This document shows, piece by piece, positions 12,050-24,100 of a stretch of 64,000 nucleotides of DNA. A model generated the notes under the pieces. The model had not been told where the DNA came from, did not search any database, and worked only from the letters and a program-made list of their open reading frames with translations. Numbering within the stretch: the stretch's first letter is position 1; every line of letters begins with the position of its first letter. The stretch spans positions 1,202,278-1,266,277 of the forward strand of contig VXBP01002343.1 of assembly GCA_013400115.1 (NCBI GenBank), read 5' to 3'. This DNA is from Rhinopomastus cyanomelas. Lineage: Eukaryota; Chordata; Aves; Bucerotiformes; Rhinopomastidae. The position numbers and the translations under genes are program-made.

Positions 12050-12294
12050 CAGAACTGGTGACAAGTGGTAAGAGGAAATGGCCTCAAGTTGTGCCAAGGG
12101 AGGTTTAGACTGGATGTCAGGAAGAATTTCTTTACTGAAAGGTTTATTGAGTGGTGGTGCAGCTCCCCTCTCTGAAGGTATTTAAGAGTTGAGTAGACAT
12201 AGTGTTTAAGAGATATAGTTTAGTAGAAGACTTGATATGGTTTAGTGGGGAACTTGGTAGAGTAGGGTTAATGGATGATCTGAAGGGTCTATGA
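12050..12294 (+). repeat. CR1 LINE fragment
   Basis: GAGGAAATGGCCTCAAGTTG, then GGATGTCAGGAAGAATTTCT to a degenerate 3' end (GGATGATCTGAAGGGTCT). It separates the two MLNR remnant blocks together with the preceding two CR1s. Confidence 0.85.
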
Positions 12295-12613
12295 CGGATG
12301 GACTACAGAGACTGGTGGTTGTCTGCATGTTGTGGCAGCTGCCGATGACCAGCACTATCATGATGCAACCCTGACAGGGACCAGGCCTGCTGACATGGGC
12401 AGTGCCAAGCACAGCTGCTCTTTGCAGTGTGGCCATGGCTTGACCTCACTGCCATTCCTACCGTGTCCCTTGGGGCCTCCAGGGAGAGGATTCAGCACCC
12501 ATCCACCCCACAAACAGCAACACCAGCGTCACTGCTGAGGAAAGCAGTACTTTGGTGGCGGCGGCGTTACGTGCCAACAGGACTGACCACTACCAACAAA
12601 AAAGAATGATACT

Positions 12614-12619
12614 TTTATT
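12614..12619 (-). terminator. FNDC3A: Distal FNDC3A polyadenylation signal AATAAA
   Basis: The minus strand reads GGAAAATAAAAGTATC. It is followed about 15-35 bases downstream by a T/GT-rich element (TTTTTTGTTGGTAGTGG), the usual layout of a vertebrate poly(A) site. Cleavage is expected near 12,595-12,605. Confidence 0.7.
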
Positions 12620-13865
12620 TTCCACAGATTTTTAAAGATACTTTGCTACATAGTTGATGTATTTTCTATCAGACTATACAGGTTCGTCTTCACGGAGTCT
12701 GACGTTGTACAACTGCAAAGTGATATGTTTGGTAGTGTATCTATAACGTTTTAAAAAGTTGAGAGGTTTTTCTTTTTGTTTTTTTTTTTCCTTTTTCCTT
12801 CTCTGTTTTTGGAATGTACAGTATATGAGGTAAAATTAAGATTACATTAAAAACTGTCTTCAATGCAGTAATATGCACTGAGGCTCAAATGGCAAATACA
12901 CTATTAAATGACTATCAAAAATAGGAGCTCATTTGAATTTTACTATGAAAAACATAAGTCACTGCAGATTAACTGTAGTAACAAATCTTACCATTTTAGA
13001 CATTCAACCGTAAGAAATCTCTGGGCTGTTGCACGCAACCTCATTTGCACTGCCAAACATGGCACTTTTAAGAAGGTTCTAGAAAACATCAGTTATCCTG
13101 CGGGAAGGTATCGGCCTATACGTACAAACGACAAGTTCGAAATAAAATGTAAACATACAGTACATTTTAAAGACAGATCGCTCTCGCCGCGTGGAGGCCG
13201 AGTTCTTCGCTGACTCTTTTTTCTGTTTCCTTCTTTTTAAAAAAAAACCAAGACAACCCAAACGAAACTCGGCAACGTGATTCTACAGCACAGATCATTG
13301 GACGTATAAACGATTACAATACATGCCCGTTCGAATATAAGAGAAATTCTTCAGAGATCTTCAAAGCACAAGACAGAGGTTCCTTTTTTGTTTATTATTA
13401 TTAAGACCGACAGAAGTGTTTAATACCGTTAAAAATGCTAAACTGAACACAACTAGAAGTCATTAATGATCCACTATCTTGTAACTCAAATAAATTAAAA
13501 ATAGCTAAATTACAAAGTGTGTAACAAATAACGTAAGTGTGATGAGACAAGAAATTGTTTTCTTTTTTAAAGATAGGTTTCACTACAAGCTTTGTGTCAC
13601 TGGCAATCATCAACATCCAGCAAGATGTTCAGTGGGATACTTGATAAAAATCAGTCTGGTCATTCAAGAACTCACGAATGCAAGCTCACAAAACATTGAT
13701 GAGTTATGCAAATTGCAAAGTGCTCTAATGCAACATTAACTACATGCAGCCAACGATTTGGTACAGTATCCAAAGAGACATTACATTAAACATTAGGATC
13801 TCAAGAAAAAAGCAGCTTTAAGTTTTCCGGTGCAAATTACTACACTTCGTCTTCTGATTTGGTGC

Positions 13866-13922
13866 CCCAAAGAAAGGAAGGAAAGAAAGAAAGAAAAACA
13901 CAGAAAGAAAGTGAAGAAAAGG
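13866..13922 (-). repeat. (TTTC)n pyrimidine tract in FNDC3A 3' UTR
   Basis: The plus strand is almost pure purine with repeated GAAA/GGAA units, so the FNDC3A transcript carries a U/C-rich tract here. Such tracts can bind PTB-type proteins (general knowledge); no specific role is shown. Confidence 0.7.
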
Positions 13923-14833
13923 CAGTGCTTGATTCTGGTGGATATGGCAAGTGAATGTTGGGGAAACAGCAAAAATACAGTAACAGATTTCATCTCAAAA
14001 ATCTATTAGTGACTAGCCAAAATCAGAGGGCACAGACACCTGTATAAACTGCATCCAGTCAAAGGTCAACTTTGGAAATGTGATTTTCAATTTAAATAAT
14101 AACTCTAACAAGTTCTCTCACACTCTCCCTTCTACATTGGTAAGAAGTACAAGAGGCATTTTTGTAAGTAAACATCAAATCCTGGGGGTAAGATAAACCA
14201 CTTGTGCCATCTCCTTTGTAGTCTTTCGACAACATCTACTTGCAGTGAAGAACTCCACATTTATCAGGTAAGAAGCCTCCTTCATGCAATACTCTTCCAT
14301 CCAGTTTATGATTTGCTGCCTGAGAAAAGCTCCTTCTGCTTTTCAGCATAAATCCTGCTTCCCAAATAATTAAGACAAATGAGGAGGTAGAAATACAGCG
14401 CTAAATTGCTTTCACAGCATCAGATTAATATTGTTTACAGCACAAGTTTGTTAGTGTAAGTTTGAAATGCAATCTACACATTCTTCCCTGATCTGGTAGC
14501 AACCCTTGCAAGTGTGGGCCAGGAAACCATTTCTACGCTCGTTTGTACTGGTAAAACCCTTTCCAGGACACACCGCTTGCCTGCCCCGTAGAGAGTTTGT
14601 ACTGCAAGAAGGCATACTTAGGAAAAAGATTGTATTTCTGTGGCTCGCAGCTCTAAGGATGTGTGCCAGCCTATACCTACCAGTAAGCATTTGAAAGTGG
14701 CTGAAAAAGGTCTGCATCAGTCCCAATGCCGGTGCTAAATGCCTGGTTTTGTAAAAGCAAGAGAACAGAATTACTTTTAGATTATGAGAAAGTAAAATGC
14801 AATGGGCAGTGTTCTAAAATAAATCTCTCCTCT

Positions 14834-15148
14834 TCACGTTATTACAAAGTACTGAATGATAACAGCAATCAGAATGGAAAAGACAGCAAAAAGTGCAAGG
14901 ATGACAGCAGCACACACTTGGTCGCTCTGCGACCATTGTGTCCTTGTGGTTTGCACAGTGTCCTTGTTGGTGCTGGCCGGCGGTTCAGTCCTCTGAGAGA
15001 TGAAAAGCACTGGTGTGCTGTAGGGGCCGATCAGGTCCTGGTGACCGACTGTCTCTTGGCACTGTCGAATGGCACATGCGCGGAAACGGTATTCGCAGTT
15101 CAGCTGGAGGCCCGTGTACCGGAACGACCAGTCTGGACCCTTATAGAT
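14834..15148 (-). CDS. FNDC3A: FNDC3A last coding exon, residues 1095-1198 and stop
   Basis: IYKGPDWSFRYTGLQLNCEY and RFRACAIRQCQE complete FN3-9, followed by VGHQDLIGPYSTPVLFISQ and a short Ser/Thr-rich stalk. The hydrophobic anchor VCAAVILALFAVFSILIAVI runs to the C-terminus. The protein ends FVIT and then TGA (14,834-14,836), where human ends FVIK. The anchor at the extreme C-terminus without an N-terminal signal fits a tail-anchored protein with FN3 domains in the cytosol (inference). Confidence 0.97.
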   Translation of the reverse strand: MYKGPDWSFRYTGLQLNCEYRFRACAIRQCQETVGHQDLIGPYSTPVLFISQRTEPPASTNKDTVQTTRTQWSQSDQVCAAVILALFAVFSILIAVIIQYFVIT

Positions 15149-18100
15149 CTGGTAGGAAAGAGAAAAGACCCCAGTACGTCAAGTGAAAATGGCCTGCGCA
15201 CCCATCGGTGCGTCAGCTAGGTCCTGGTTATGGTGAAGGTAACTGGACGTAGGACGACACCACACCTGTGTTTTCACAGGACAAAAACCTCACAGACACC
15301 ATTTAAATGCCAGATAAAGTCTCCAGTCCTTGTGGTGAGACACGGGAAAAGAACTGTCGGTGTTTGCACGGTGTGGTGAGCACCCACCAACCAAACTCCA
15401 CCAGAAGCCCCAGCGTTCAGGGGTTTTAGTGACCACTTACAATGTAAACGCTGCACTGTGAGATGGAAGATCTAACATCCTATCATAGGATTTGAGGTAA
15501 TAAAATCTGTATAGAATCACACAGTTGGAAGGGACCTCTAAGGGTGTTCTGGTCCAACTGCCCTGGAACAAGCAGGGCCATCTATAACTAGAATAGATTG
15601 TCCAGAGCCACATCAAGCCCGATCTTGAGTGTCTCCAGGGATGGGACTTCCACCACCTCTCTAGGTAACCTGTTTCAGTGACCCACCACCCTCAGATTAC
15701 AGAACTTTTCCCTAATGCCCAGCCTAAACCTATCCTTTTCCAGCTTAAAACCATTACATCTCATCCTGTTATTCCATGCCCTTGTCAACAGTTCTTCTCC
15801 AGCCTTCTTACTGGCCCCTTTCAAGTACTGGATGGTCACTGTAAGGTATGTAGCTACTTCATTAAGTCTCATCCAACCCAGCAAGCTTTGTTCTAAAGAT
15901 ACTGTGTGCTTAAAGATTAGAATTTATCCTCTCTCTGATTCATAATTTCATCAGATCCCAGGGTCCCTCAGTAACTAGCTGGTTGCTGTGAATTCTCAAC
16001 TCTTCAGCGCAGAGCGCCTAAAAACCTCAGTGCTGGTTTCTCAAATTAAGTGATTTGCAGGTCTTGTAAAAGCCAAAGAAACCCCACACAGGCTCTATTT
16101 TCTGTTTACAGGTGTCAAAAGGTACTGCACTGTTAGGTGGGTAGCACAGTACCGCTTCATGTCTCTCTTTAAACCACTTCATGTTCTCCCTAATGTTATC
16201 TGGGTTTGCTTCCCCTACAGTTACCACTACTTCACAAATGCAAGTTACTACCCATTCACGGGAAGAAACAGAGAATCTCTTCCCATGTGGTTGTTTGAAA
16301 AGCTCTTGCAGTGCCTGTAGCTACTCATGGACTCAGACAGTTCTCTGACAGCCAGGCAGCTGAAGTTTACTGGAATCTGCAACCTTGATGATTGGAGATT
16401 TCTCAAGAAATTTCTCCCACACCGAGACGGGGCCAAGTCATCGGAAGTGCAACTTCCTCAAAATCCTGCTGGTTCACATAACGCATTTGGTAGCGAGCAA
16501 ACAGGCCACAGACACACATCCTACTGCAGCCCTGCTGGCAAGGGTTATCGTCCTTAGCTGGTGTTCCCAGTGCCGTGCCAGAAGTTGCCTTTCCCTCGGA
16601 TACATCTGCTGGCTTATTTATACGGTTGCTGCCTAACCCCTCAGTCAGAGCTTGACTGATGTTGAGCTTGGCTCAAACGACAGATTACTAACAGACTTTA
16701 TCTGAAGCTTACAGGGAGCAACAACATGAGCAACTCTGCTGAGAGATCAGGGAGAAAGGGAAATGGTAGTGAATGGTAGCTTGAGGTGGAGGTCCAGACT
16801 TTTGAACTTCTGTTCATGCCACAGAAAGATCTCACCATCGTGTCTAAGAATCTTAAAGGCTTTTTCCACAGTGTTTCCTTCTTGACTGTTCCGATTTTAA
16901 TGTTCTCGTTTTATTTAGATTTATTCTGCGAAACCGTTCTGGAATCGTCCAGCTCAGTCTGCTTTGTTCCTTACAGGTTTAAAAGTGTGTAATCTTTATT
17001 TTCTTGTCCAGCTCATCTGAGTGTGATCTGACTTCGTGCCTTGAAGCTTTACTTACATCCTTAATGCTGCATTTAAAAGGTTTAATGTGACAATAAGGAA
17101 TGTTCACAAGTTAACAAACGCCCTGGACCATGGTTGATTTTTTACACAAAACTTTAACAGATGGACATAACAAACACAGCACTACACTAAAAGTTTGGGA
17201 TTCTAAAAATACTAAAGCCTGTAATTTAACAAAGAGTAGGCAAAACTTATTTAATATTGACCTGTAATAAAATTATAATGCACCAGAACTAACTGTGTTT
17301 CCTTTCTGGAAGAAAACCTGATTGCTTAATAGTGTGAAACCATTTGCAAGTCTAATTTCATGTTAATTATCAGGCAGTTTACAGGGAAGCAAATTAGCCC
17401 TGCTCATCCTTTTTTAAATGCAGACTGATTTGTAGCTTGATATTTCCAACTGCATCTTCGGATAATCAAACTTGAAATTAAAACACACTCTCAAGAGTTT
17501 TAATTTCAACACTCTCAACCTTTGTAATTACAGCAAGTCCCACTGCTGAAGTGGTCCTATGGTAAAAAAGACTGTCACCAAATTATGTTCTAAAAGTTTC
17601 CCTACACCAGAGTTACTTAAGTAGGGAGTCTTTTGTGTTTGCAGCTCTCTGCTCAGGAGTATGAATTTGACAACATCAAACCTGTTACTGTTTACTGCCT
17701 TCAGACAGCTCTCAGTGTTCTTTTTCTCCTAAGTCTCAATTCTCTATTGCTGGGTGGACGTTTTCTTTTTGTCAGTTCTTCCCGTTCGTGGACAATCTCC
17801 TCCCCGCTCCAGGTGTCAAGTCGTGTCGATCACTGGTGTAATCCAGAGAGGTTGTAACTCACTGCAGTATTTATATTAAATACATCTTCTCTAAGACAGT
17901 TGTTTCAGGAGATACTACCTTGCATTACTAAATGTAAGAAGAAGTTAGCGTGGAGACTAAAACCACCGCAACACAGCAACCTTCAACCTGCACTTGTTAC
18001 CACAAACACTAATTGAAGGAAAGCACGCAAACGGCAACACGTCATCATACCTGTTTGAATTCCGAGTCCTTTCCCACCATGACCTGAAGACAGTAGATAA

Positions 18101-21100
18101 TGGGATCACCCTTCATGGGCTGAAGAACCTCCCATGTGATTTCACAAGTGTGATCGTTTATTCTCTCAATCCTTGGTGCTGAAGGAAGAGAACATAGTGA
18201 CAGACGGCTCTGCTTTCCCCATTGCTCAACGGTTTGTTCTAATGACTTGTAAAATTCTCTATTGTATCTGCTGTTTTGTCTCAGAGAAACAGAAGATTTC
18301 GATTCACTTGCAAGCTTCCTGGGACAACTAACACTTCACACAGGTGTCTACTGACAGTTTAGGTATCATCTAAGATAAAGGAAGTAAAATTTGGTGGCTC
18401 TAAGTGTGTGTAACACACAACAACCACAAAAAGGCTGCTGTGCTTACAATGATTCTAAACATGCTAGGAAGAATTTTCACCTCAAATTAATGTGACAGGC
18501 TGGTCACTGGCAAGCAAGTATTCTAAGTACAAAACTTCTTAGGTCAAAGACTGCATAAACATCAAGCCTCTCAATTTTGGGGCAAATATTTTAGGCTTTA
18601 GGTAATGACATGAAAGGAGCATTTCTTCACTATCTGTACCTGCACCTGGCAGAGGGCTCAGTGTTCAAAATATCCCAAATACAAAAGAGCAGCAAAACCA
18701 ACGTGGCTTTTCCCCTCACCCTCCAAATGGAAAAAGAAGCACTTTTACCTTTCAGAGCAGCTGGAACAGATTTGGGAGTAGTGAAAACATACTCTTGAGA
18801 CAGGGGACCTTCGCCAGCTTCATTACATGCCTGAATACAAAATTTGTATGACGTCGACTCACTGAGTCTTTGTACTTTGTAGGTATGACATGGTCCTCTG
18901 TATAAGGACACAAACCTGGAAGGGGAAAGAGCAGACTTCTTAGAACACAGAAGAGAACTCTGAAGTAGCTACAGCATTGTCTCGAAATCTCTTCCCATCT
19001 CTTCCCAGAACCTAATGAGAAGACCAAAGATATTTACTTCAGAGTTAAACAGTGTTCTGGCATTACTATAAAACAATAAGCTCATTTTCCAGGGCCAAGC
19101 TTTTATTTCTTGTGTCTTTGAAACAGGAATCTCTTTTACACAAAGAATGTCTTTACACAGAGACTGTCTCTTGGCCAAAATGATCCCAAACATTTTCAGA
19201 AACCCTTATGCACTTGAAGCAATGGGAAAGGAAAACCGTTCTCTCTCTCGATAAGCTCACATACTGGCTTTTTTTCCCCATCTTAGCTTTTAAACATCTT
19301 AGCTCAAACATCTTCAGCTTTGTGGAATTAGGTAACTAGAATTTAGTTTCTCAATCCTTTGCAACTCTTACTTACACCTAGGAAAGAGTCAAGCATCCAA
19401 CTGTTCTTGTACATCACTGTCCGAGACGGGTGACTGATGGAGCTCCCCCAGATCTGCACAGGAGGCCAGAGCCATGCTTGCAGTGCACGAGACCCACTCT
19501 GAGAGATCTGCAGCTCCTCTCCTTCATGTTAGAATTTGTACATAATGATAATTTGTACTGACCGATCTTGGCACGTGTCGTTTAATTTTCAGTATCCCCA
19601 AGACACAGTGAAAGCTTTTCTCTGCAGGGTTTATCATCTACTTTGACTTTTCATTTTCTTTTCTTTCAAATTTAAACCAGGTAGTACCTGCACATGACCT
19701 AGTCTTTAGTAATGGCACTGAAGTCATTTACAGTTCACAGTCTAATTTCTTTTCCTCCCTATAGCAGAACAATATCACCTAGCAGATCTATTGTGCCTCA
19801 CTGTTAAGCTAAATCACAGAATGTTAGGGGTTGGACAGGACCTCTGAAGATCACTGAGACCAATCCCCCTGCCAGAGCTGCACTAAAACTAGGGCAGATC
19901 ACTCAGAAATGCATCCAGACCAGTGCTGAAAGTCTGCAGAGAAGGAGACTCCACAACCTCTCTGGGGAGCCTGTTCCAGTGCTCTGTAACCCTTGCGGTA
20001 AAGAAGTTCTCCCTCACGCTGAGCTGTTCAGATGTTCAGACATGGTAAGTGCAGCGTGGCAGTACTGTTCATTTTACCATTTCAGGTAAAGGTACCTTAA
20101 AACAGTAGTTTGGGCTATGAGAGTTTATTTTCCACTAAACATTTAATATAAAGACCACAGAGAGTAGAGAATTCACCCTTTCCAATACTGACTACATGAG
20201 ATCTACAAGACTGTTAGACGGAGTGTTTTGACAAAAACACTTCAACAGATGTGAGAGAAAAATGTGCTGGTACAAAACACTTCATTATTGAACTGCAAAC
20301 AAAAAATGATGACGTTTCTTGCCATCTCTGAAGCGTCAGACTGCAGCAACATAGGGCAGAGTACAGTGATGCCAAAACCAACCTTCCATTCTTATCCTCC
20401 ATTTGAAGGTGGTACTGAATGGAGTCAGTTAATGCTTTTGCAGTTCCCTCTCCCCACTTCAGCTTGAGAGTCTGAGAACTGTATGCAGCACATTCCAGGC
20501 GAGGTGGATCCGGAGGAAGAGGCTTTGTTTTCAGTTTTATGGTGTGGCTGAAAGGACCTGCTCCAAGACTGTTTAGGGCTTGAATTCGTACCCTAGCGTT
20601 TGAAAAAAGAGAGAACAAATGAGATCAGACTCTAAAAAATAACTGGTCATTTACACCACTCCCATTCAAGGGAGAAAAATGGTACCAAATAGGTGGTACT
20701 TTCTGCAAGGAAGACTTTTGCCAGTGTTATGCTTTGGTAGACTGGCATGAATATGCAGTAGTGTCACTTTCCTCACCGCCTTTTAAGGAGCTGGCTTGAT
20801 TCAAAATAAAAACATGTTAGCATATCTGCATCATTCACATCAGTGAAAAGATGCTAACGCTCTGTCAGCTACTTCAAGAGTGCCTCCTGACACTGTCAGT
20901 CTTGTACCACAACACTGGACAGCCACACTGGAGAGATGGGGGGTGCTTCCCCCATCACACACTCAAAACAAGTGCATTTATTATCTCTGGCTGTTACATA
21001 AGGGGAGTTCAAAGATGACTGCAGGAAATTTTTAAGGGCTTTCTGGAACAGATCAGAAACAAAATGATAGTGCCTAGTTACCTCTCTTGCTGTTTTCCTT

Positions 21101-24100
21101 GGTAACACATCTCTAGGTGCCTATAAACACAACCTTTCTTGGGTCTGTTTATAAAGGGAGACAGGGAGAGCAGAATTCAAAGGATACATGGCTGAGGGGC
21201 TTGGAGAACTTGAAATTCAGATTTTTTTAAATTGGATACTCCATGGAAAACGATGCTGGCATTAGGTTTACAAGCAAGAATTAAAAGAAGTAGCCAGTGC
21301 ATTTCTTTCTATAAAGGAAAAATTGGAAAACAGAGAAATCTGTGTCTCCCTATCTCACAGGCAGCCGTGGAGAGCCAAGTGTCTAATCTTATTTCGCAGA
21401 CTAACATTTGCATTTCTAAAACAGGATCTATGTAACCAGAAGACAGGAAAGAACAAGAACTAAAAACCTGAAACTCTCAACCACACAATTCCAAAGTTTG
21501 TGTTTGAAACACAAACGCACACGCAGAGCTATGAATAAACACAGTGCTCTCTCATGACAGTCATTTTCAACATGGTGCTAATTTATCACAGTACAGACCT
21601 GTGGTTAATGTATGTGGTTTTTTATTTGCACGAAGAGCTGACACCGTGTGCTTTAAAGCCCTTTTGTGGGTGGGAGTACAGATGTATCTCTGCAGTATCA
21701 GTTTCTTTTTCTCAGTGTTTTGATGTTGACCACAATGGCTCTCCAAATGATCAGCATTTTAGTCAAATAACGATTTAACTAAACAACAATTTAAGGCAGA
21801 AAAAAACATTGCAGTCTTACATACTGCATTACAGAGGTAAAAACAAACAAACAAATCTTTAAGGATTTGGGAAAACTGATGATGTTCTACCTATCCTGAA
21901 ATCTGTGTTCTGAATTCAGTGGGATGGCCATTCTCTAAGTTCTGACAAGGAGGACATGCTTTTTACAAGGAATGTAAAGTGCCTTCAAGCAAAATTATTG
22001 CTTTTAGATTCCTATTTTTCAGTAACCCTTACGCTAAATGTAAGGGATGGTTTGAGTAGCTAAGATTCTTCAGAAGAGATTTTAAATTAATTGGTATTTC
22101 AAACCAGTGCTCTTCATGCTGACTGCCACACAAATACTTGCTATTTATGCAGAAATGCACTGCAAGTTGTGATGAACTGTCATTAGATGAAGTAATTCAG
22201 TCAACAAAGTCGGGACGTGGGCCTTCCTTGGATGGATTTTATGGGGTCAAACAGGTTAGAGGCTACTTATCTATGAAGTAACCTGTCAAAAAACAGTTAT
22301 GAATTCTAGTGTCTAGTCTGAAGTTAAACTGATGCATTAAATAGACAGATAACAGCAGATCTATAGCAACAAACAGCCTAAAACAAACTGCTCTTGAAAG
22401 AAAATAAAGCCAGCACAGGTCATGTACTTATGAAGAGGGTCATTACAAAGCCTGCTTTTCCTCATGGCTATGTAGTACAATTACTTCTCCAAGAGGAGAA
22501 TCACAGAGAGAGTAAAAAAAAATGCAATTAAACGCCCATAAAGAATCTGCTATTGTGGAAGGAACAGCAGGCTGCCAGGCAGCTGTGCAGAGTGTACCTG
22601 TAGGTAGTATCTGGCTGTAAGCCATCCAGAATATAGCTCAGAACCTTCCCAACAGTTACTGGCTGCTTATCTCCCAAGTCTATGCTGTAGCCGAGGATTT
22701 CAGATCCATGGTCACAAGGCTTTTCCCAGCTTACAGCAAGGCATGTGGAAGGAGAATAATGTGGACTTTCAACTTCATCTTCACTCAGTCCCCAAAGAGA
22801 ACTCACAACTGCCGGTACAGAGGCTGGAGTCATGCATGCCACCACTTCACTGAAAGGGCCCGCACCTGCAACATTCACTGCCTGCAAATGCAAAGTAGAT
22901 GGTGTTTTTATGGCAGGAGCAATGTCCATTGCTAGATTTCTTGACAATAGTTTTACAGCTTTACCTGAACCCTGCAGTAGTATATGGTGGCAGGCAGGAG
23001 CCCTTTCATTTCACAGCTGAGCCCAGGTCCACAATAGGAGATCTGCATGCATCCTTCCACGCCGCCCCACTCCAGTCGATACTCTGTGATGTCTGCTCCG
23101 TTACTTACTGGAACCTTTAAATTGGATATAAATAATTAGAAGTTAAGTCCACTAATTGAAAAAGAAATCATGCTTAGCATATCTATATTGTTTTTCTCAC
23201 AGTAAAATTACCCTTCTGTTTCTTTGCTAATTTCTAATTCAGCACAAGATAAATAAAACAGAATGTGTCACTGGCCTGAGTCACCTACACTTCAGAAACA
23301 CATTTCACCATTGCAAAAACCATTCTCTATAAAGTAACTGTTACTTCAGTTCCTTAAACATAGAGATCACTTGGCATTTGGCTTGGGAGCCTGAACACTT
23401 AGTGGCAAGGGATGATCTTCTTGAAAGCACGATTCAGAGTAACGGAGTTTTCACTGACTGGGTCTACAGTGGAGGGACGACAACAGGCACAATCACACCT
23501 GTGCTAGTGTCTCCACCTTGCAGATTAAAGAACTCTTGCAGCACATCATGATTGCCTTGAATTACTTACTGGGAGTGTACAAAGAAGATGATGGCAAATT
23601 CTTCTTGGAGCTGGCACAGTGGCAAGCCAAGAGGCAAGAGACATGACTTGCACCAAAGGATATTTTGAGAAGAAATGATGGAAAAAACCATCTACAGCAT
23701 TAGTGTTTCCCAGAGACAGCTTTACCAGGCTGCAAAATATTAATCCTTGGAGATAAGGAAAACTTGACTGGACGAGGGCCTGAGAAACCTGACCTAAATT
23801 TGAAGTTTGCTCTGTTTTGAACAGAAAGGTGAACTAAACAATACGTAGGGGCCCACTCATACCTTAATTACGCCATGATTCTATAAAACAGACATCTAAC
23901 CTAGGTCAAATTAATCCCACCTGAACATTCTAAGAGATTTCTTCAAAAGGCTTTGCCTTGTGGACCTTTAAGGAGAAGTCCTCTGGCATACCTACTAGGA
24001 AGCTTTTATTTTCATTTCTGCAGCTCAAGTATTTCATTCCATCTCAAGCTACTGAAGAGCTGTGTTTTAGCAGTATTTTCAGACAGAATCTTCCCTTCTA

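Larger units (their letters stand above)
11135..12440 (-). pseudogene. MLNR: MLNR (motilin receptor) pseudogene remnants
   Basis: Minus-strand remnants of a class A GPCR of the motilin/ghrelin receptor group, in receptor order. Block 1 (12,295-12,420) reads GCIMIVLVIGSCHNMQTTTS, matching TM1 and loop NVVTVMLIGRYRDMRTTTN of human MLNR. Block 2 (11,224-11,460) reads LTVEYWLAICFLFKTKV, then after one extra base VVTKHQVKAVIDILWAFAF and LSPGPLFLVGEQ, matching SVERYLAICRPLRARV/LVTRRRVRALIAVLWAVAL and LSAGPFLFLVG. TM2 is missing; its place holds three CR1 pieces. A weak TM5 echo is at about 11,135-11,200. TM6-TM7 were not found. In human, MLNR lies between FNDC3A and CDADC1 on the same strand, exactly this position. 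The frameshift, lost E-R-Y motif and interruption indicate a dead gene. GHSR is a close family alternative, but position favours MLNR. Confidence 0.82.
12600..14833 (-). other. FNDC3A: FNDC3A 3' untranslated region
   Basis: About 2.2 kb from the stop codon to the predicted cleavage site. It is AT-rich overall with several long T and A runs, and has no open frame of note. It holds a pyrimidine tract in the transcript sense (13,866-13,922) and an unexpected CpG-dense patch (13,101-13,333). A second AATAAA on the minus strand at about 13,390 could give a shorter 3' end. The lower boundary is inferred from the distal poly(A) signal. Confidence 0.8.

Noticed and set aside
14726..15220. 164-codon plus-strand frame
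   Set aside because: Antisense shadow of the terminal FNDC3A exon and its 3' UTR.
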